This document shows, one piece after another, positions 46,164 through 56,500 of a DNA stretch of 64,000 bases. The notes under the pieces were generated by a model. It searched no databases. It saw only the letters and a program-made list of their open reading frames with translations, and was not told the DNA's origin. The position numbers were made by a program, and so were the translations under genes. The stretch spans positions 930,001 through 994,000 of the forward strand of contig NZ_CP084752.1 of the NCBI RefSeq assembly GCF_020535545.1, read 5' to 3'. Position 1 is the first letter of the stretch; each line of letters opens with the position of its first letter. The stretch comes from Roseateles sp. XES5 (GTDB lineage Bacteria > Pseudomonadota > Alphaproteobacteria > Rhizobiales > Rhizobiaceae).

Positions 46164-46880
46164 ATGTCCGCAAGACTTTTGACCGGCGCGCTCACCGCCG
46201 GAACGGCCGCGCTATGGCTGACGACGGCCGCGGCCCATTCCATCAAGGCCGAGCCCGCGGAAGCGGTGCAGGCCGCCTTCGACATCGTCGAAACGACGAT
46301 CGTGACCAGGGGCGATACCGCCATCTTCACCACCCGCGTGCGCGGCGAGGCGGGCAAGGACAAACCCGACGCGACGGGCAAGTTCGAAGGATCGAGCGTC
46401 TATGCCTATGTCTGGCCGACCAGCCTCGACAGCGGCGAGATCGGCTTCGACAAGGCGCAGGGCATCGTGGCGCTCGCCGTCACCTTCCACCCGGATTTCG
46501 ACGATGCCGCCCGCGGCGGCGAGAACCGCCATATCTGGCACCCGCACTGGGTGGTGCTGGCCGAGGACAAGGCCTGCGGCGGCGGGCTGAAGGTGGTCGA
46601 CATTCCCGAAGGCGCGAAGCCGAAGGTGCCCGAGACATGGCCGGGCGTGCCGCTGCTGATCGACAGCCCGGACTACCCCACGGCCTTCAAGGGCGACACG
46701 GTGGATGTGGAAATCCCGCTCGCGCTGATCGGCGGCATCAAGGGCGCGTCCTATGACGGCGTCACGGCGGGCCTGAAGGTCAACGGCAATCTGCATGCGC
46801 CGCTGCTCTGCGTGAGCAATGTCTTCAAGGTCGCCTCCGGCAATCTCAGCCTGCCGGGCAAGGTGATGCCGGGCGAATGA
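46164..46880 (+). CDS. Secreted protein of unknown function
   Basis: 238 residues. N-terminal signal peptide (LLTGALTAGTAALWLTTAAAHS, cleavage after AAA/AHS). The mature domain is beta-rich with HIWHPHW and two cysteines (DKACGG, LLCVSN) that may form a disulfide. I do not recognise the family. It follows the Cys-rich MarR gene by 35 bp with AAAGGAAGA before the ATG, and a strong hairpin closes the unit, so it is a likely target of that regulator. Confidence 0.65.
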   Translation: MSARLLTGALTAGTAALWLTTAAAHSIKAEPAEAVQAAFDIVETTIVTRGDTAIFTTRVRGEAGKDKPDATGKFEGSSVYAYVWPTSLDSGEIGFDKAQGIVALAVTFHPDFDDAARGGENRHIWHPHWVVLAEDKACGGGLKVVDIPEGAKPKVPETWPGVPLLIDSPDYPTAFKGDTVDVEIPLALIGGIKGASYDGVTAGLKVNGNLHAPLLCVSNVFKVASGNLSLPGKVMPGE

Positions 46881-46886
46881 GAAAGC

Positions 46887-46918
46887 GCCGGCCCGACGAC
46901 TGCCATCGTCGGGCCGGC
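46887..46918 (+). terminator. Terminator after secreted-protein gene
   Basis: 13-bp perfect stem GCCGGCCCGACGA/TCGTCGGGCCGGC (46887-46899 with 46906-46918), 6 bp after the stop; followed by AATTCC, a weak T tract. Confidence 0.65.
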
Positions 46919-47000
46919 AATTCCTCCCCTCCAGGCATGAAAGGAAAGAACATGGCAAGGAGTACTCCCATCGCCCCCTCCAACGCAACGGGAGGCGCGC

Positions 47001-47588
47001 ATGTCCGCGCCTGAGACACGCCTTGCACCTGAGATCGCGGCCTCCGCCTGGTTCAACACGCGCGCGCCGCTGACGCTCGCCGGCCTGCGCGGGCGGCCGG
47101 TCTTCCTGCATGCCTTCCAGCTGCTCTGCCCCGGCTGCGTGTCGGACGCGCTGCCGCAGGTCAAACGCATCGAGCGCGTCTTTGCCGATACGGACCTGCA
47201 GGTGATCGGCATCCACACCGTCTTCGAGCATCATGCCGCGATGACGCCGGTGACGCTGCAGGCCTTCCTGCACGAATACCGGGTGACTTCGCCCGTCGCC
47301 GTCGACCTTGCCGAGGACGGATCGGACATTCCCGTGACCATGCGCCGCTTCGGGTTGCGCGGCACACCCTCCTCCGTGCTGATCGGACGAAACGGTGCGA
47401 TCCTCAGCCACGCCTTCGGCATCGAGGACGACATCGCCGTCGGCGCGCGCATCGCCATGGCGCTCGCCGCGCCCCAAAGCGCGACCCAAGTGCCAACTGC
47501 CCAAATGCACGCTGCCCAGACGCCCGACGAAGCGGCAGGCTGCGTGGACGGGCGCTGCGAAGCGCCCTTACCGGAGACCAAGGCATGA
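47001..47588 (+). CDS. TlpA-like redoxin with CPGC active site
   Basis: 195 residues, a thioredoxin fold: FLHAFQLLCPGCVSDALPQVKRIE holds the redox CxxC (CPGC), and LRGTPSSVLIGRNGAIL gives the cis-Pro loop (TP). No signal peptide is evident, so it is probably cytoplasmic. A C-terminal tail contains another Cys pair (GCVDGRCEAP). ATG 47001 follows GGGAGGCG. It overlaps the MOSC gene by 4 nt. Confidence 0.82.
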   Translation: MSAPETRLAPEIAASAWFNTRAPLTLAGLRGRPVFLHAFQLLCPGCVSDALPQVKRIERVFADTDLQVIGIHTVFEHHAAMTPVTLQAFLHEYRVTSPVAVDLAEDGSDIPVTMRRFGLRGTPSSVLIGRNGAILSHAFGIEDDIAVGARIAMALAAPQSATQVPTAQMHAAQTPDEAAGCVDGRCEAPLPETKA

Positions 47589-48283
47589 CGGCGACGCCCC
47601 TCATCAGCCTACGCATCGGCGGGGTGGCGCCGCTGGGTGCCCGCGCGGCCCCGAGCGGCATCGCGAAATCCGCCGTCCACGCGCCGCTCGCCCTTTCACG
47701 GACCGGCCTTGCCGGCGACAGGCAGGGCGACCCGGTGCGGCATGGCGGGCCGGAAAAGGCCGTGCACCACTATCCCTTCGATCATTATGCCCCCTGGGCG
47801 AGCGACCTCGGACCGCACCCGCTGCTGGACGGTCCCGGCGCGTTCGGGGAGAACCTTTCGACATCGGGGCTTACCGAGGAGACCGTGGCGGTCGGCGACG
47901 TCTTTCGCCTCGGCACCGCCCTCGTCGAGGTCAGCCAGGGCCGCCAGCCGTGCTGGAAACTGAACGAGCGCTTCGCACGGGCGGACATGGCGCGCCTCGT
48001 GCAATCCACCGGGCGGACGGGCTGGTACTACCGCGTGCTCGAAGCCGGCATCGTCGCGCCGGATGACAGCCTCACCCTTCAGGAGCGCCGCGCGCCGGAC
48101 TGGACGCTCGCGCGCATCTGGCGCACCTTTTACATCGATCCGCTCAACCGCACCGAACTTGCCGGTATCGCCGCGCTCGACCGGCTGGCCGAGGGCTGGC
48201 GCAATCATGCCGCCAGACGGATCGAGATCAACCGGGTGGAGGACTGGACGCGGCGGCTTACGGGCAGCGAACCGCAGGCATAG
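47585..48283 (+). CDS. MOSC-domain protein (YiiM-like)
   Basis: 232 residues with the MOSC beta-barrel: GLAGDRQGDPVRHGGPEKAVHHYPFDHYAPW near the N-terminus and the MOSC-specific cysteine in VSQGRQPCWKLNERF. YiiM-type proteins use a molybdenum cofactor to reduce N-hydroxylated compounds such as 6-hydroxylaminopurine. The preceding redoxin could supply electrons, which is inference from gene order. The molybdate transporter earlier in the window would feed the cofactor. Confidence 0.88.
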   Translation: MTATPLISLRIGGVAPLGARAAPSGIAKSAVHAPLALSRTGLAGDRQGDPVRHGGPEKAVHHYPFDHYAPWASDLGPHPLLDGPGAFGENLSTSGLTEETVAVGDVFRLGTALVEVSQGRQPCWKLNERFARADMARLVQSTGRTGWYYRVLEAGIVAPDDSLTLQERRAPDWTLARIWRTFYIDPLNRTELAGIAALDRLAEGWRNHAARRIEINRVEDWTRRLTGSEPQA

Positions 48284-48360
48284 CGGCAAATTTCAGAGCA
48301 CTCTGCTTCTCGTCTCCACGCTATTGCCAGCGCATGGCACCGTGCATTCGCTGGGGTGTT

Positions 48361-49152
48361 CTAGCCTTTGAGCGGCCGGCCATTGCGCAGGTCGAGATAG
48401 GTGGCGGCGAAGGGACCGAAATAGCCGAGCAGGCGAAGCGTCAGGCCGAAATGGATTTCGCGGCGGCCGCGGTCCATGCCGGCGAGAATGGTCCGCGCGA
48501 CGATCTTCGCCTCCTGCGGCCGCACGCGCCCCATCATCGCCTGCGCCTCCGGCGGGCGCAGCGGTAGTTCGCGTTCGAATTGCGGGGTCAGCGTATCCGG
48601 CGGGAAGCAGATGGACACGGCGATGCCGGCCGGGGCCATTTCCGCCCGCAGCGACGCGGCAAGGCCGCGCAGGGCGAATTTCGAGGCGCAATAGGCGCTG
48701 TAGCCGGGAATGCCGATGAGCCCCGCGCCGGAGGAGACGATCAGCACCTGCCCCCTGCCTCTCTCGCGCATGGCCGGCAGCACGGCCCGCGCGCTGTTGG
48801 CAACGCCCGTCAGGTTGATGGCGATCTGGCGGTCGAAGGTCGCGGCATCCTGCTCCAGGAAGCGGGCCGGCTCGACGATGCCGGCGGAGGCGACAAGGCT
48901 GTCGACCGGGCCGAAATGCGCAGCCGCAGACGCGACGGCGCGGGTGATCCCCTCGCCATCGCCGACATCGGCCGTCGCGGTGAAGATGCGCTCGGCGCGC
49001 GCCGGGTCACTATTTGCAAGGTGAAGAGCCGCCTCGGCAAGCCGCGCCTCGTCCCGCGCGACGAGCGAGACCCGGTCACCGCGCGCGACGAGCAGATCGG
49101 CGACGGCAAGGCCTATGCCGCTCGACCCGCCGGTCACGAGCACGTGCCGCAC
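48361..49152 (-). CDS. rkpH: Short-chain dehydrogenase, 3-ketosphinganine reductase-like (RkpH)
   Basis: 263 residues. SDR features: TGGSSGIG nucleotide loop (7-14), catalytic S141, Y154 and K158 (YSAYCASK), and a hydrophobic C-terminal region. It resembles 3-ketodihydrosphingosine reductases and rhizobial RkpH, a reductase needed for K-antigen capsule. Its position 2 bp after the alpha-oxoamine synthase gene fits a role in reducing the 3-keto group of an aminoketone lipid. Last gene of the PKS-AOS-SDR operon. Confidence 0.82.
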   Translation of the reverse strand: MRHVLVTGGSSGIGLAVADLLVARGDRVSLVARDEARLAEAALHLANSDPARAERIFTATADVGDGEGITRAVASAAAHFGPVDSLVASAGIVEPARFLEQDAATFDRQIAINLTGVANSARAVLPAMRERGRGQVLIVSSGAGLIGIPGYSAYCASKFALRGLAASLRAEMAPAGIAVSICFPPDTLTPQFERELPLRPPEAQAMMGRVRPQEAKIVARTILAGMDRGRREIHFGLTLRLLGYFGPFAATYLDLRNGRPLKG

Positions 49153-49154
49153 GT

Positions 49155-50540
49155 TTAGAGACCTGTCATCAGGCGGGCGATCTGGGCGCGGTCCAGCGAG
49201 CCGAGGCCGAAATTGGCGCGCACGAGTTCGCCGAGCAGTTCGGCGGTATGGCGCACCGTCTCGCGGATCTGCTCTTCCGTATGTTCGCTGGTGATGAAGA
49301 AGCGCAGGCGCGCCTGCCCTTCCGGGACGGCCGGATGGATGATCGGCAGCACGTTGACGCCGGCCGCGAGCAGATCGTTCGACAGGCGCACGGCGCGCAG
49401 CGAATCCCCGACGAGAACCGGCACGACGGAATGGCCCTCGCTGAGGCCGGTATCGAGGCCGGCTTCACGCGCGAGATCGAGGAAGAGATGGCCATTGCGT
49501 CGCAGCCGTGCGACGCGCTCCGGCTCGTCGGCCAGAAGCGCGAGGCTTGCGACGGCGCCCGCCGCCAGTGCCGGCGGCAGGCCGACGGAATAGATGAAAC
49601 CGCCGGCCGAGCCCTTCAGCACCATCGCCAGCGCCGCGCTGCCGGCGACATAACCGCCGCAGCTCGACGTCGTCTTCGACAGCGTGCCCATCCAGATGTC
49701 GACCTGCGTCGGATCGATGCCGAAATGCTCGTGCGTACCGCGGCCGGTCGGGCCGAGAACACCGAGCGCATGGGCCTCGTCCACCATCAGCCAGAAGCCG
49801 TAGCGGGTGCGCAGCTCCACGAGGCGCGGCAGGTCGGCGACGTCGCCATCCATCGAATAGATGCCCTCGACGATGACGAGGATACGCCGGAACTTGCCGG
49901 TGAAATCGTTCAGCAGCTCTTCGAGATGAGCCGTGTCGTTGTGGCGGAAGAAGCGCCGGGCCGCACCCGAGAGCTTGATGCCGGCCAGCGCGCTGTTGTG
50001 GATGAATTCGTCGTGGATGACGAGGTCTTCCGGACCGAGCAGCGTGCCGATGACCGTCACGTTCGTCAGGTAGCCGCTGACGAAGACGACCGCGTCCTCC
50101 ACGCCGTAACAGGCCGCAAGGCGCTCTTCCAGTTCGCGGTGGATCGGCCGCTCGCCGGCGACGAGACGGCTTGCCGAGGCGGAAATGCCGTAGCGGTCGA
50201 TCGCTTCGCGCACGCGCGCATGCACCGAAGGATGCTGGTTGGCGCCGGCATAGTCGTAGGAGGCGAAGTTGGCGAGACGGCGGCCGTCGATCTCCGTTTC
50301 CGCGCCGGCGCCGACATCGTGCATCCGGTAGAAGGGATTGTCGATTTGCGTCAGTTCGCCGGCCAGTTCCTGAAGGCGGATCTGGCGGTATTCGGGCAGG
50401 TCCTCGAAACGCGGCACGGGGCGTTCCACCGGAATGGCGGCGGCGGCCGGGCGTGCGTCCATCGTGGAAACGCCGCGCATCTTCTGCAGGAGCGCAGCCT
50501 TACGCTCCCGCGCCATGCGGCTTGCGGACGATTCGTCCAT
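49155..50540 (-). CDS. rkpG: Alpha-oxoamine synthase (RkpG-like)
   Basis: 461 residues. After an N-terminal extension of about 80 residues comes the PLP fold-type I core of the alpha-oxoamine synthase family (KBL, AONS, serine palmitoyltransferase). Features are FASYDYAG, HDEFIHNSALAGIKLSG, D254 in MVDEAHALGVLGPTGRG and the PLP lysine K289 in GTLSKTTSSCGGY. It condenses an amino acid with an acyl thioester, losing CO2. S. meliloti RkpG is the named rhizobial relative. The gene starts 5 bp after the PKS stop. The PKS has no thioesterase, so this enzyme is the likely off-loading step. Confidence 0.87.
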   Translation of the reverse strand: MDESSASRMARERKAALLQKMRGVSTMDARPAAAAIPVERPVPRFEDLPEYRQIRLQELAGELTQIDNPFYRMHDVGAGAETEIDGRRLANFASYDYAGANQHPSVHARVREAIDRYGISASASRLVAGERPIHRELEERLAACYGVEDAVVFVSGYLTNVTVIGTLLGPEDLVIHDEFIHNSALAGIKLSGAARRFFRHNDTAHLEELLNDFTGKFRRILVIVEGIYSMDGDVADLPRLVELRTRYGFWLMVDEAHALGVLGPTGRGTHEHFGIDPTQVDIWMGTLSKTTSSCGGYVAGSAALAMVLKGSAGGFIYSVGLPPALAAGAVASLALLADEPERVARLRRNGHLFLDLAREAGLDTGLSEGHSVVPVLVGDSLRAVRLSNDLLAAGVNVLPIIHPAVPEGQARLRFFITSEHTEEQIRETVRHTAELLGELVRANFGLGSLDRAQIARLMTGL

Positions 50541-50545
50541 GCGTG

Positions 50546-53500
50546 TTATCTTCCTCTCGAAACAGCCGGGGCCGACGACCCCGTATGCTGCTCGGCCAGC
50601 GCCTCGATATGATCCATCTCGTTGCCATCGTGCTCCGCCTCTTCGGCGCGCGCAACCTTTTCATAGAGGTTGCGGACGACGTTCTCGATGGTCGTCGTGT
50701 CGCCCACGCTGGTGATCGGGATGTCGAAGCCCGTCTTTTCCTTGAAGCCCAGTGCCAGCTCGACGGCCATGAGGCTGTCGAGACCGACATCCTTCAGCAC
50801 CTTGTCGCGGCCGAGCGAGCTTTCGGGCACACGCAGGATCGTCGCCATTTCCTGGGCAACGATCGCATAGAGGGCTTCCAGCGCTTCGGCCTCGCTCTTT
50901 TCCGCGACAAGCGCGGTGAGGTCCACCGTATCGCCGCCGCTGCCGCTGCCGGCGGGGCCGGCCTGCTTCAAGAGAACCTCGAAGAGCGGCGTGCCGACGA
51001 TCTTCAGGTTGCGCGCCGCCGCCCAGTCGATGGGCGAGCAGACGACGACGGCCGCTTCCAGCGTGCCCGGATCGCCGCGCATATGCGCCTCGACCATGGC
51101 AAGGGCGGTGGCCGCCTTCATCGCGGTGTTGCCGATACGGCGCGCCAGCAGATCGCCGACATCGTCGTTGCGGGCAAGGTAACCCCTGTCCGAGATGGCG
51201 CCGAAGGCGACGGCAAGACCGGGCAGGCCTTCCGCCCGGCGCGCCCGCGCCAGACCTTCGAGATAACCGTTGGCGGCGACATAGTTGCCCTGGCCGGGAT
51301 TGCCGATCAGCGTCGTCGCCGAGGAGAACATCAGGAAATAATCCAGCGCATCCTTGCGGGTCGCCTTGTCGAGGATCGCGGCGCCCCGCGCCTTGACGTC
51401 GATGACCCGGCGGAAGCGCTCTTCCGTGAGGTTCGGCAGCAGCGCGTCGTCGAGCACCATGGCGGCATGGACGAGGCCCTTGACCGGTGCTTCCTTGCGC
51501 AGGTCCGCAAGCAGCGCGTCCACGGCCTTGGCGTCCGTCACGTCGCAGGCATGCAGGCTCGCGGCGATGCCGCGTGTCTTCCAGGCAGCGATGGCCGCGT
51601 CGGTTTCCGCATCGGACGTGCCGCGGCGCGTCACCAGCGCGAGGCGGCGGGCGCCACGGGCGGCCAGCCAGTCGGCCGCCGAAAGGCCGAAGCCGCCGAT
51701 GCCGCCGACGACGACATGGATGCCATCCGCATCGAAGGCGATGGGCGCGCCGATGGCCGCGGCCACGGCATCCTCGCCCGCCTGCGGCGGCAGGAGCACG
51801 ATCTTACCGATATGGCCGGCATTCTGCATGAGGCGGAACGCATCGGCGATCTCGTCATGCTCGAAGGTGCGGTAGGGCAAGGCGCGAAGATCGCCCTTGG
51901 CGAACAGCGCGCCGAGATCGGCGAAGATCGCCTTGGTCAGCGCCGGCGCCTTCAGCGGCAGCTGGTCGGCGTCGATGCCGAAATAGCTGACATTGCGGCG
52001 GAACGGGCGCAGGCCGATCTTGCGGTCGGCATAGTAGTCGCGCTTGCCGAGTTCGAGGAAGCGGCCGAAGGGCTTGACCAGTTCGATGCTGCGCTCCATC
52101 GCGTCGGAGAACAGCGAATTGAGCACGAGGTCGACGCCCTCGCCGCCCGTTGCCGCCTTGACGTCGGCGACGAAGGAGAGCGAGCGGGAATCGAACACCA
52201 TGTCGACGCCGAGCGAGCGCAGGTAGCTGCGCTTCTCGTCGCTGCCCGCCGTGCCAATGATGGTGAGGCCGAGCACCTTGGCGATCTGGATCGCGGCAAG
52301 GCCGACGCCGCCGGCGGCGCCATGGATGAGCAGCGTTTCGCCGGCGCGCGCGCGGCCGAGTTCGACCAGCGCGTACCAGGCCGTCAGGAAGGTGACGGGA
52401 ACCGTGGCGGCGGCGACGAGGTCCAGTTCGTCGGGCAGCCTGGCGAGGCCGGCGCGCCTGATGACCGTGTGGGTGGAGAAGGCGGCCGGGCCGATGCCCA
52501 TGACGCGGTCTCCGACGGCAAGGTCGTCCACGCCATCACCGACCGCTGTGACACGGCCGGAGAATTCCATGCCGATCGTCGCGCCGGCAAAGCCGTCTTC
52601 CAGCGCTTCTTCCGGCAGGAGGCCCATGGCCCACATGACGTCGCGGAAATTGAGGCCCGCCGCAGCGACTTCGACGAGCACTTCGCCCGCCGCCGGCACC
52701 GGCCGCTCCATGCTTTCCCAATAGAGGCTGTCGACGCGCGAGGGCGTGCGCTGGCGCACGGTCGCGGCCGGGAAGTCGAGGCGCGACACGTCGCTTGCCG
52801 CAACCGGCCCGCCGACGGCCCGGAAGGCCTCGGCATGCCGTGCGCCACCGGCGATGCGCCATTCACGCTCGTCATGGCCGGCGCCGGCAAGATCGATTGC
52901 CTTGTGCCAATCCGCGGAGGCGGCATCCACGAGATGGATGTCGACCTCGCTGAATTCGTTGGCGAGCACACGGGCGAAGGTCCACAGGCCCGTTGCGAGC
53001 GGCGACGGCGCAAGATCGCCCTCACGGGCGCCGTCCGGCGCGCCGCCGGCAAGAAGCAGGAGCAGTTTCGGCCGGCGCTTGGCCGTGCTTGCCTGCAGGG
53101 TTTCGGCGACCTTCGCCAGCCCATGGGCGTCGCGCGCCAGCACCGCTTCGTCGTCCGCGCCGCCGGCAGGGGCGACATAGAGCAACAGGTCGGCGGCATT
53201 GCCCGGCTCGCCGATGGCCTGAATGGCGGCGGTGAGGTCTGCGGCCGGCTGATGGAGATCGATTGCCGCAAGGCCGGTGAGCGCGCCGGCGGCCGTGCCG
53301 AGCGGCAGGAAGGGCGTTGCCTCCTGCGGAAGGGCAGCACCACCTTCGGCGAGCGGCGAAACCTCGATCAGCAGCAGGGAGCCATAGGGGCGCTGGACGC
53401 TCTGAAGCGCATGGCGATCGGCCGCCAGCGATGCAAGACGCCGGCTCCAGTCGCTTTCGCTCGCCAGACGCCCGACCGGGAAGCCCTGCGACAGGCTGGC

Positions 53501-56500
53501 CGAGAACCAGCCGGCGGTGAGGCCGAAGAAGACATCGTACAGCAACGAGGCCGGCGTTTCGGCGGCCAGCAGCCGTGCGCCGCTGGCAAGCCCTGCGGCG
53601 AGTGCACCCGAAAGGGCCTCGTCCGCTTCCAGCATGGCGTGCAGGCGATCGCAGGTGCTGACGATCACGTCGGCGCCGCGCAGCGCTTCCGCCGTGCCCA
53701 GCACCGTGACGCGGCCGCTGGTGCCGAAGGTCACCTCGGCGGCGCGACGCAGATCGTCGGAGGGTTCCACGATAACCAGCTTGCCGCCGGCACGGGCGGC
53801 AAGATCGGCAAGGCGCCGGCTGAAGCCGGGTGCGGCCGCGCCGACCTGAACGATGACGGGCGCATTCTTTGCGCCGTCCACCACCGCCTTTTCGGCCGCG
53901 ACGAAGACAAGCGCATTGCGCTCGCGGGCCTGCGGCGAATGCAGGCGGATGGCCTGGCGCATGGTCTTGCCGCCCAGTTCCAGCGCCTCGGTTCCGCCGG
54001 TGTGCAGATATTCGAGATGGCGCAGGACGCCGGCACGGATTTCGGCAAGCAGGACGGCTTCCGCGCCGCGATCGGGTCGCTCGGCCGTGAACTCGGCGAG
54101 GGTTTCGCCGGTTTCCGGCAGGTCCGACACGGCCTCGACCGTCCAGACGCCATCGCTCTGCGCGGCAAGGCCCGCCTCGCCGAGCACGAAGAGCGCATTG
54201 GTCAGGAAGTCCTGGAAGGACCGGTCGCCCGGCAGGGATACCGGCGCGATCCGCCCGGACGCATCGACGAGCGGCAGGACGATATCGTGACAGGCGCGCA
54301 GCACGGCGGCCTGCAGGAGAAGCGAGGCATCGTCAGGCGTGGCCGCATCGGGCGCCGCCAGCGCGAAGGCCGGGGCAGAGAGAGCCGGCTGACCGACAAT
54401 GGCTGCCGCCACCGGCACCGCCTCGTAATGGAAGGTCAGCGAGGCGGGCGTGTGATGCTGCTGGAGCCAGGTGCGGCGGAAGCGGCAATCTTCGAGAAGC
54501 AGCACCGGACGGCCGTCCTCGGTCTCGAGCACGAAGCGCGCCTTGATGGAGTGGGCGCTGACGCGCTCGACCTCGATGCGGGCACGGCGCGGCTGGAGGC
54601 CGGCGGCAAGCTGCGTGACGGCGCCGAAATGGACCGGGATATAGGGCGCGCCTTCGGCATCGCCGGAGAAACGGTCGAACAGGCCGACGAGGCCATGGAA
54701 GGCCGCATCGAGCAGCATGGGATTGACGCCCCAGGCCAGCATGGAATGGGCGGGTTCGGCGCCCGGCGCGAGAGCGACGTCGATGCGGCGCTGCTGGTCG
54801 GTGCGCACCGTCTTTGCCAGACGGAAGGCCGGACCGTAGTCCAGCCCGAAGGAGGAGGCGATGGTGTAGATGCGCTCCGGCGAAACATTCTCCGCGCTCG
54901 CGTCAAGGGCTGCGAGGGCCGGCGCGCGCGTTGCGGGCATGACCTTCTGGCAGCGGCAGACGACATGCAGCGTCCAGTCGTCGGCGCTCAGCCGCTCGCG
55001 GGAGCGGATTTCGATCGTGCCGGTCTCGCGCGAGATCACCGTCGACAGTTCAACGATGGTGGAGCCAAGCTCGAGCGGGCGCAGCAGCTCGATATTCGTC
55101 AGCTGCACGGCATCGGTGCCAAGCGCCTGCTGGGCGACCTGAAGCGCGATCTCGATGAAGCCTGCGCCGGGCATGATCGCGCGGCCATCGACGACATGTT
55201 CGGCGAGATCCGGGAACAGGCGGCCGTCGATATGGTTCTTCCACGCCGTGCCGTTCGGATCCGCGCGCCAGCCGGCGAGCGAATAGGAACGGGTCATGTG
55301 ACGGCCGAACAGGTCATAGCCGTCGCTCGTCGGCGTGCCGATCATCGATTCCGGCTCGAAGGGCACGCCGGGCAGGTCGATTGCCGCGTTGCGCTGCGCG
55401 CGCGGCAGCGCCGCGCCATGCGCGAGCGCCCGAATGATACAGTTGGCGACCGGATCGGCCGTGCCTTCGCCCTCGGCCTTGTCGAGGGTCTGCATGAGCT
55501 GGGCGGCCGCGCCGCTCGTCTTGACCGCATCCTTCAGATAGTTGGTGAGGATGGGCTTCGGCGAAATCTCGACCAGCAGGTTGCAGCCCTGCGCCAGCGC
55601 GCGGGCCATGCCCTGCATGAAATAGACCGGCTCGCGCACATTGCGCCACCAGTAGGCGCCGTCCAGCGCGGTTCCATCCAGACGCTCGCCCGTGACCGTC
55701 GAGATGAAATCGTATTCCGTGGCGCGCGGCGCGATCTTCGGCAGCGTTTTCAGGAACTCGTCCTTCGCCTCGTCGACGAGCGGATGGTGGAAGGGATAGT
55801 CGATGTCCAGCAGCTGGACCGCCAGCTTCTGGCGGCGGCCGAGCGAACGCAGCGACGCGATCTCTTCCTTCGGGCCGGAAATGGTGACGGAATTGCCCGC
55901 ATTGACGGCCGCGACGGTGAGGCCGTCAAGATTGTTGCGGCGGATGAAGTCGCGCGCGGCCTCTTCGCCGCAAAGCGCGGCGGCCATGGTGCCCTTGCCC
56001 TGCGTGACATGCTGGCAGCGGGACCGCACGGCGACGACGGCGACGGCATCGACCAGCGACAGGGCGCCGGCGATATGGGCGGCGGCCACTTCACCGATGG
56101 AATGGCCAAGCACGGCGGCCGGGCGGATGCCGGCGCCGATGAGGCATTGGGCCAGCGCCACCTGGATCGAAAACAGCAGCGGCTGGGCGACACGCGTATC
56201 GGAGAGACGGTCGGCAAGGTCCTCGGCCGTCAGCAGCGTCGTCAGCTTCTCGCCGATCTGGTCCTCGAACAGCGCGCTGATCGCCGTGAAGTGACGGCGG
56301 AAATCGGCATTCGCGCGCAAGGCATCGACGCCCATGCCCGCCCACTGCGCACCGTTGCCGGCAAACAGGAAGGCGACGCGCGGTTCACCGACCGGTGTCT
56401 CGCCGACGGCGGCAACCGAAACGGCGCGGCCGGCAAGCTGGTCGTCGATGGCGGCGATGATATCGCGGGGCTTTTTGCCCTGCGCGACGAAACGATGGCG

